DNA of 64,000 nucleotides. Origin: Streptomyces catenulae. GTDB taxonomy: Bacteria; Actinomycetota; Actinomycetes; Streptomycetales; Streptomycetaceae. The notes under the pieces are model-generated. The model was given only the letters and a program-made list of their open reading frames with translations. It did no database searches and was not told the origin of the DNA. The translations under genes and the position numbers were made by a program. The stretch lies in NCBI RefSeq assembly GCF_000718015.1, contig NZ_JODY01000037.1, positions 1 through 64,000 of the forward strand. Direction: 5' to 3'. This document shows, piece after piece, positions 59,169 through 64,000 of this stretch (position 1 is the stretch's first letter; each line of letters starts with the position of its first letter).

Positions 59169-59644
59169 AAGCCGCCGAAATGTCCCCGACGGATTCACCC
59201 GGACGCGCCGCGCGCCGCGCTTCGGCGGCCACTCCGCCGCCCGGCCCGGGGTCCCGGGCGGAGCGCCGCGTACCGGATGTGGGCACGCGACCGAAACCGT
59301 TCGCGGCCGCCGACGGCTTGCCGCCAACTCCTTCGCAACAGCAACGAGTTGTGCCACAGTGGAGCCGCCATCGGGGTGCAGGGTGTCCCGCGCGGGGACC
59401 GCAGGGGGATCGGGGGTGAACGGAGTGCGAGGTGCACCGCTTCCGCCACGGAAGGCCATTGGCCGAATTCTTTCGCTCCGGCTCCTCGCCGTGTCCTCCG
59501 AACAGGTTGGGGTAGGGATTCCCTGTTCCAGGAGCGCCTTCCCGGCGTACTTTTCTCGTGTCGTGACCGCGGAGCTACGCGCCGACACCACGGGGACAGC
59601 CCAACCGGACCAGAGCGGTGCGGGGGCCCATGGAGGAGAAGACG
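59169..59644 (+). other. intergenic region upstream of flp
   Basis: 476 bp with no credible gene, although several reading frames cross it. It probably holds the promoter for the abundant pilin. One weak inverted repeat (CAACTC ... GAGTTG) lies at about 59325-59351. A strong GGAGGAG ribosome site precedes flp. A lower-GC patch near 59480-59560 is the likeliest promoter location, without a confident -10/-35 assignment. Confidence 0.45.
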
Positions 59645-59812
59645 ATGGCGAAGCGGATCGTGAGGAACGACGACCGGGGGCAGACCTCGATCGAGTACCT
59701 CGGCATCATCGCGGTGGTCGTGGCGATCGTCCTGGTGCTGTCCACCACGGATTTCGGCAGTCAGATCGCGAACGCCATCGCCGACAAGATCTCCGAAGTC
59801 GTCGGCATCTAG
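59645..59812 (+). CDS. flp: Flp-type pilin
   Basis: Major pilin subunit of the Tad pilus, 55 aa. The short basic leader MAKRIVRNDDRG precedes the cleavage region QTSIEYLGIIAVVVAIVLVLS, with the conserved Glu-Tyr pair of Flp pilins, and a short C-terminal segment (QIANAIADKISEVVGI). ATG 59645 is chosen for the GGAGGAG seven bases upstream; earlier in-frame ATGs at 59618 and 59630 would lengthen the leader. Confidence 0.93.
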   Translation: MAKRIVRNDDRGQTSIEYLGIIAVVVAIVLVLSTTDFGSQIANAIADKISEVVGI

Positions 59813-59853
59813 CGGGCCGCACCCCCGCACCCGCCCCGCCCGGCGCCCCCGCC

Positions 59854-60579
59854 ATGACCGCACCCGCCGCCCGCCCGCCGCGCGATGCCGGACAGGCGTT
59901 CCCGGTCTACATCGTGGCGGTCGCCGGGCTGCTCTTCCTCGCCCTCGCGTTCTTCGCCGTCGGCCAGGCGGCGGCGAGCCGCGGCGGCGCCCAGACCGCC
60001 GCCGACGCCGCCGCCCTCGCCGCCGGGCAGAAGTACCGCGACCGGCTGACCGAAAGCTTCCTCGACGCGCTGCGCTCCGGCGCCGACTGGCGCGATCTGC
60101 TGGAGGGCCGCGGCGCCGACTCCCGTACCGCCTGCGACAGCGCCGGGTGGTTCGCCGGGCGCAACGACGCGGTCCTCACCGACTGCACCCCCGACTCCTG
60201 GCCCACCTCCTTCGCCGTCCAGGTCCGCGCCCGCTCCGCCGTCGGCCACTCCGTCGTGCCCGGTACGGAGTCCGCGCACGCCGAGGCGCGCGCCACCGCC
60301 GTCGTCGAACCCCGCTGCCGCGCGGACGCCTCCGACGACACACCCCCGAAGACCGGACCGCACACCCCCGGCGGGGGAGTACCCTCCTCCACCCCCGGAC
60401 CCGGCACCGGCGACACCGGTGCGGGCAAGGGGGAGCACGGCCCCGACGGCACGGACGACGCCCCCCTCCCCGGGCTCGTCTGCGACGGAAAGGCATGGCA
60501 CCTGGTCCCCGGCGACCTGCACGACGGCCGCGGACTGCCCGGAGCCGCCGACCTGTTCGCCGTCCGGCTCGCCCGATGA
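59854..60579 (+). CDS. TadG-like pilus protein
   Basis: A 241-aa protein with an N-terminal transmembrane segment preceded by DAGQAFPVYIVAVAGLLFLALAFFAVGQA, then GGAQTAADAAALAAGQ, the alanine-rich helix typical of TadG-like (Tad/TadE-related) proteins. The outside part contains cysteines and a Pro/Gly/Thr-rich linker. It would be a minor extracytoplasmic pilus component. Confidence 0.82.
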   Translation: MTAPAARPPRDAGQAFPVYIVAVAGLLFLALAFFAVGQAAASRGGAQTAADAAALAAGQKYRDRLTESFLDALRSGADWRDLLEGRGADSRTACDSAGWFAGRNDAVLTDCTPDSWPTSFAVQVRARSAVGHSVVPGTESAHAEARATAVVEPRCRADASDDTPPKTGPHTPGGGVPSSTPGPGTGDTGAGKGEHGPDGTDDAPLPGLVCDGKAWHLVPGDLHDGRGLPGAADLFAVRLAR

Positions 60580-60646
60580 CCGCGCCGCCGGTCCCGGGCA
60601 CGGCCGACCGCCCACCGAACCGCTGACGACCGAAGGACTGGCACCC

Positions 60647-61228
60647 ATGAGCATGCGGCGCACGACGAAAGCCGCCCGAGGAGCGGCCGCCACGGCGGTG
60701 GCGGTCGGCCTGGCGCTCCTCGTCGCCGGCTGCGGAGGCGGTGACGCCGGGGGAGGAAAGACGGACGACCGGGCACCGGCCCGCCACGCCGATCCCGCAA
60801 CCGCCGAGCCCACCGCCCCCGCCGCCGATGTCGACAAGGCCATCGGCGAGATGAAGGGCCCGGACGGCGTCACCGTCACCCTGCACTCCGTCATCCGTGA
60901 CTCCGGCGGCTTCGTCACCGTCAACGGCACCGTCGTCAACCACGGCAGCCGCGTCTTCAACGCCATCGACTGGCGCTCCAACGAATCCGAACTCCGCTCC
61001 CGCTCCTCCCTCTCCGGCGCCACCCTCGTCGACAAGGCGGGCAAGAAGCGGTACCTCGTGCTGCGCGACACCGACGGCGAATGCCTGTGCACCACGGGCC
61101 TGAGCGGGCTGCGGCCCGGTGAGAGCCGCCCGATCTTCGCGCAGTTCCCCGCCCCGCCCGCCAAGGTCACCGAGGTCGACTTCCAGCTCCCGACGATGCC
61201 ACCCGCCGACGTACGGATCACGGAGTGA
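60647..61228 (+). CDS. putative lipoprotein of the Tad locus
   Basis: A 193-aa exported lipoprotein. The signal peptide ends in a lipobox, LLVAGC, near residue 30, followed by a Gly/Asp/Ala-rich linker. The mature part is beta-rich (VTVTLHSVIRDSGGFVTVNGTVVNHG) and resembles a DUF4352-type immunoglobulin-like fold, with two close cysteines (ECLCTTG). Its TGA overlaps a GTG at 61225 that appears to be the original start of the OmpA-like gene. Function unknown. Confidence 0.78.
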   Translation: MSMRRTTKAARGAAATAVAVGLALLVAGCGGGDAGGGKTDDRAPARHADPATAEPTAPAADVDKAIGEMKGPDGVTVTLHSVIRDSGGFVTVNGTVVNHGSRVFNAIDWRSNESELRSRSSLSGATLVDKAGKKRYLVLRDTDGECLCTTGLSGLRPGESRPIFAQFPAPPAKVTEVDFQLPTMPPADVRITE

Positions 61229-61408
61229 CCGCGACCATGCCCGCGACGCACCCGCCCCGCCCCCACCCGACCGGCACCCGCCCCGCCGGCGGCCACCCGC
61301 CGGGCCACCGGACTCGCCACCCCCGCCGCACACGCCGACACCCCGCCCGGACTGACCGAGGACACCACACCGCCGGTCGCCATCGATCCCCGCGACCCCG
61401 ATCTGCGG

Positions 61409-61858
61409 ATGGTGCAGGGCGCCACGCTGGCCCCGGCGAAGGTCCTCAACATCAAGTCCGTGGTGGAGACCGACGACGGTGCCGAACGCCGCCAGGACAC
61501 CAACGACAATGTGACGTTCGCGCTCCAGGCGGAGGTCCTCTTCGGCAAGGACAGCGCCGATCTGACCGACGACGCCCGCTCCCGGATCTCCGCCATCGCC
61601 GCCGAGGTCACCAAGCAACACGCCCGGAAACTGCGGGTCTTCGGCTTCACCGACAACCTCGGCTCCGCCGCCCACGGCCTGACCCTCTCCCGGCAACGCG
61701 CCGGTGCGGTCCAACGCCGCCTGGCCCAGGACCTCGGCTCCGGCATCACCTTCGAGATCCGCGGCTACGGCGAGCAGTACCCGATCGCGGACAACTCCAC
61801 GGAGGCGGGCCGCAAGAAGAACCGCCGGGTCGAGGTCAGCTTCCCCCGGCAGGAATGA
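61409..61858 (+). CDS. OmpA-like peptidoglycan-binding protein, N-terminus disrupted
   Basis: C-terminal OmpA-like domain: LQAEVLFGKDSADLTDDARSRI, RVFGFTDNLGSAAHGLTLSRQRAGAVQ and GYGEQYPIADNSTEAGRKKNRRVEVSF, which in the family binds peptidoglycan. In this frame no start codon or ribosome site exists before ATG 61409, and the protein would lack a signal peptide. The coupled GTG at 61225 is in another frame; codon bias switches frame near 61305-61325, where GCCACC occurs three times. The gene is therefore probably frameshifted by a small deletion, or there is a sequence error. The coordinates give the open part only. Confidence 0.7.
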   Translation: MVQGATLAPAKVLNIKSVVETDDGAERRQDTNDNVTFALQAEVLFGKDSADLTDDARSRISAIAAEVTKQHARKLRVFGFTDNLGSAAHGLTLSRQRAGAVQRRLAQDLGSGITFEIRGYGEQYPIADNSTEAGRKKNRRVEVSFPRQE

Positions 61859-61954
61859 GGGCCGGGCTCCGGGAGGGCCGAACTTTCAGGAAGGCTGCCT
61901 GATGGTCGCCGACTGCCGTGAGCCGACGTCAGGTCGGCGCGGACGGCCGACCGT

Positions 61955-62335
61955 TCACGGGTGACCGTCCGCCTCCGGGTCCGCCTCCGCCGTACGGAGG
62001 GTCAGTCGTACGCCCTCCCGCAGCCCCCACCCGGCCATCGCCCCGGCGGACGCCTCCAGTACGTGGCGGGCGCGGGGGCGCGGCAGCCCCAGCCGTCCCG
62101 GGGGCATGGTGCGCACCGCGAGCACCCGGAGCGTCCGGTCGAGGTAGGCGACATCGATCGCGAACCGCATCCCGAAGGTGTGCACCCCGCTCGCCGGTGT
62201 CAGCAACAGCGCGCCCGCCACCCCGTCCCGGCCCAGCAACCCCCGCCTGCGGGCCCGGTAGGACGCGGCGATCTCCACCGCGACCGGCCTGTCCGCCCCG
62301 TGCACCGTCCCCGTACCGTCCCGCCAACGCGCCAT
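61955..62335 (-). CDS. DUF192 domain protein
   Basis: A 126-aa protein of the DUF192 family, whose function is unknown. Pattern: IAASYRARRRGLLGRDGVAGALLLTPASGVHTFGMRFAIDVAYLDRTLRVLAVRTMPPGRLG, with VLEASAGAMAGWGLREG near the end. DUF192 genes are frequent in actinobacterial Tad loci, which fits this position. ATG 62335 starts at the conserved part. It converges on the OmpA-like gene. Confidence 0.88.
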   Translation of the reverse strand: MARWRDGTGTVHGADRPVAVEIAASYRARRRGLLGRDGVAGALLLTPASGVHTFGMRFAIDVAYLDRTLRVLAVRTMPPGRLGLPRPRARHVLEASAGAMAGWGLREGVRLTLRTAEADPEADGHP

Positions 62336-62462
62336 GGCCGCCGTTCTACCAGCCACCCGCCCCCACCGGCACGGGCGCCCCGGCCCCACGCCTGCGCCCC
62401 GCGCCCCGTCCCGCTCACCCGACCGGCCCCCGCCCCCGGCCCCCGCGCTCTATGGTCGTCGG

Positions 62463-63194
62463 GTGTCCCCGACGCTGATGATCCTCGCCGCCGTCTACGG
62501 CGTCGCCGCCGGAGTGCTGCTGCCCCGGCCCGTCCACCGGCTGAGCGTCGAGCCGGACCACGACCGGCGCACCGACTGCCCCCGGGGCCACCCCCTCACC
62601 GGCCCGGCCCACGGCTGGCTGGGGACCGCCCGCTGCCGCCCCTGCGGCGCCGCGTACGGGCCGGGGACGGCGACCACCGCCGCCGTCACCGCACTGGTCT
62701 GCGCGGCGCTCGCCGCCGCCACCGGGCCCCGCCCGGAACTCGCCGCCTGGCTGCTGATGGCCCCCGTCGCGGTCCTCCTGGCCGCCGTCGACCTCCGGGT
62801 GCGCCGCCTCCCGGACGCCCTGACGGCGGCGCTCGCCGCGCTCGCCGCCGCCGGGCTGGGGGCCGCCGCGCTCCTCGGCGGCGCGGCCGGGTCCTGGCGC
62901 CGCGCGGTCCTCGGCGGGCTGCTGCTCGGCGGCTGCTACCTGCTGCTCTACGTCGCCCACCCGAACGGCATCGGCCTCGGCGACGCCAAGCTGGCGGTCG
63001 GCCTCGGCACGGCCCTGGGCTGGTACGGCTGGCACACCCTGCTCGTCGGCGCCGCCGCGGGCATCGGGCTCGGCGCCCTCCGCGGCTGCTGGCTGCTGCT
63101 CGCCGGGCGGCGCCGGGAGGCCATGCCGCTCGGCCCGTACCTGATCGCCGGGGCGCTCTGCGGGCTGCTCCCGGCGGCTGCCGCAGCCGCCTGA
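62463..63194 (+). CDS. prepilin peptidase (A24 family)
   Basis: Membrane aspartic peptidase that cleaves Flp and TadE-type prepilins, 243 aa. A cysteine-bearing loop (CPRGHPLTG ... CRPCGAAYG) comes first, then 6-7 hydrophobic segments. The two catalytic Asp motifs are visible: AAVDLRVRRLPDAL and GIGLGDAKLAVGLG. GTG 62463 is the chosen start; a longer reading from 62334 overlaps the DUF192 gene start. It probably completes the Tad locus. Confidence 0.9.
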   Translation: MSPTLMILAAVYGVAAGVLLPRPVHRLSVEPDHDRRTDCPRGHPLTGPAHGWLGTARCRPCGAAYGPGTATTAAVTALVCAALAAATGPRPELAAWLLMAPVAVLLAAVDLRVRRLPDALTAALAALAAAGLGAAALLGGAAGSWRRAVLGGLLLGGCYLLLYVAHPNGIGLGDAKLAVGLGTALGWYGWHTLLVGAAAGIGLGALRGCWLLLAGRRREAMPLGPYLIAGALCGLLPAAAAAA

Positions 63195-63317
63195 CGAGGG
63201 CCGCGACCGGCCTCCGGGCGGCGGCGGTGCGCCCCGGCGCGCGACCGGGGCACACCGGGTTCTCCGATGTTGCGCACACCACAGGGCTCATGGGGTTATG
63301 GTGGAAGCCCCCCCCTC

Positions 63318-63358
63318 GGGCCGGTCCGTATCCCCCCCCACGGACCGGCCCGCTTTTT
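63318..63358 (+). terminator. rho-independent terminator
   Basis: GGGCCGGTCCGT (63318-63329) pairs with ACGGACCGGCCC (63340-63351) and is followed by GCTTTTTG, the only terminator in the window with a classical T tract. It lies 124 bp after the prepilin peptidase stop. The 305-bp gap up to the next gene otherwise shows nothing. Confidence 0.85.
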
Positions 63359-63499
63359 GTTGCCGTCCTCCTCCCGGCTCCGTTCCTGAGCGTCCCGCCG
63401 CCCCCGGCGCACGCCAGGAGCACACGGCACACGGGGGCGCACACCGCCTCCCGGACACCGGCCCCGCCGGACCTACGGCCCCGGACCGGCTCTACCGGA

Positions 63500-64000
63500 T
63501 CAGCTCCGGCGGGCCCAGATGTTCACCCCGTCGGTCGTCTGCGCGAACTCGTCGATCTCCGCCAGCTCCGTCGCGGTCAGCTCCGGTGCGCCCAGCGCCG
63601 CGATGTTCGCCTCCAGCTGCGCCACGCTGCTCGCCCCGATCAGCGCCGACGTCATCCGCGGATCCCGCAGCACCCAGCCCAGCGCCAGCTGCGCCAGCGA
63701 CTGGCCCCGGCGGGCGGCGATCTCGTTGAGCCCCCGCAGCCGCCGCACCACGTCCTCGGAGAGCAGCCCCGGGTCGAGCGACTTGCCCAGCGAGGCGCGC
63801 GAGCCCTCCGGGACGCCGTGCAGGTACTTGTCGGTGAGCAGCCCCTGCGCGAGCGGCGCGAACGAGATGCAGCCCATGCCCTCGCTCTCCAGGGTGTCCA
63901 GCAGCCCGTCGTCCTCGGTCCAGCGGTTGATCATCGAGTACGACGGCTGGTGGATCAGCGCCGGAACGCCCATCCCGCGCAGAATCCGGGCCGCCTCACG
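63500..64000 (-). CDS. aldo/keto reductase, 5' end outside the window
   Basis: The visible 3' part encodes the C-terminal half of an NADPH-dependent aldo/keto reductase of the YghZ/Kv-beta-like group: LIHQPSYSMINRW, CISFAPLAQGLLTDKYL, LAQLALGWVLRDPRMTSALIGASSVAQLEANIAAL with the cofactor-binding loop, and a C-terminal helix. The frame stays open to the window edge, so the start and catalytic Tyr/Lys lie outside. Confidence 0.9.
   Translation of the reverse strand, partial: REAARILRGMGVPALIHQPSYSMINRWTEDDGLLDTLESEGMGCISFAPLAQGLLTDKYLHGVPEGSRASLGKSLDPGLLSEDVVRRLRGLNEIAARRGQSLAQLALGWVLRDPRMTSALIGASSVAQLEANIAALGAPELTATELAEIDEFAQTTDGVNIWARRS

Overview
The window is high-GC actinobacterial chromosome, almost certainly Streptomyces. 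Evidence: strong G/C third-position bias, many GTG/TTG starts and 4-bp gene overlaps; a mycothiol S-conjugate amidase beside a DUF4307 gene; GTP-dependent PEP carboxykinase; a DasR-type dre site before a chitinase; and a Flp/Tad pilus locus. The order msrA, metB, ilvA, greA, DUF4307, mca, yyaL-like, pckG is, from memory, the conserved order around mca in Streptomyces chromosomes. I see no tRNA or rRNA gene.

Layout. 0-8 kb: a divergent pair (hypothetical / XRE-type regulator with a phospholipase-D-like C-terminal part), a small membrane protein, an MFS exporter, an exported S41 peptidase, msrA and a large hypothetical. 8-14 kb: amino-acid and thiol housekeeping (metB, MarR, ilvA, greA, DUF4307, mca). 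14.1-17.7 kb: a 3.5-kb segment of visibly lower GC has entered the 5' end of a yyaL/DUF255 thioredoxin-fold gene. It is bounded by a perfect 95-bp direct repeat, leaves a 42-codon stub upstream, and supplies a new start and a rebuilt N-terminus to the downstream gene. Its only genes are a DUF262 protein and a HipA-like kinase with no HipB; this is the strongest candidate for an undescribed defence or toxin-type system. 17.6-26.6 kb: the rebuilt yyaL gene, an oxidoreductase, an amidase, TetR, a hemolysin-III/PAQR protein, pckG and a small hypothetical.

26.7-37.0 kb: a type I-E CRISPR region with an unusual composition. From left to right it has three decayed repeats at exact I-E spacing, a 1282-aa HTH-STAND-type P-loop NTPase on the minus strand, a 59-aa putative membrane protein, the five Cascade genes (cas8e, cse2, cas7e, cas5e, cas6e) in one plus-strand operon, and a nine-repeat array. 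cas3, cas1 and cas2 are absent. Repeat polarity puts the crRNA strand on minus. The leader end then abuts an aminotransferase gene with only about 50 bp between, so the leader appears lost or very short. 38.4-40.9 kb: a KAP P-loop NTPase fused to two receiver-like domains, another candidate sensor or defence protein.

40.9-48.8 kb: a coherent catabolic cluster (N-acyl-D-amino-acid deacylase, PLP D-amino-acid deaminase, sugar-acid kinase, IclR regulator, RidA, GntP-family permease) around a divergent promoter carrying a palindromic operator candidate. 49-51 kb: a secreted serine protease and a GH18 chitinase with a dre site. 51.4-63.2 kb: a Flp/Tad pilus locus (zinc-ribbon gene, cpaB-, cpaE/tadZ-, two tadE-, tadA, tadB, tadC, flp, tadG-like, lipoprotein, OmpA-like, DUF192, prepilin peptidase). 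Its OmpA-like gene seems to have lost its signal peptide through a frameshifting deletion. The window ends inside an aldo/keto reductase gene.
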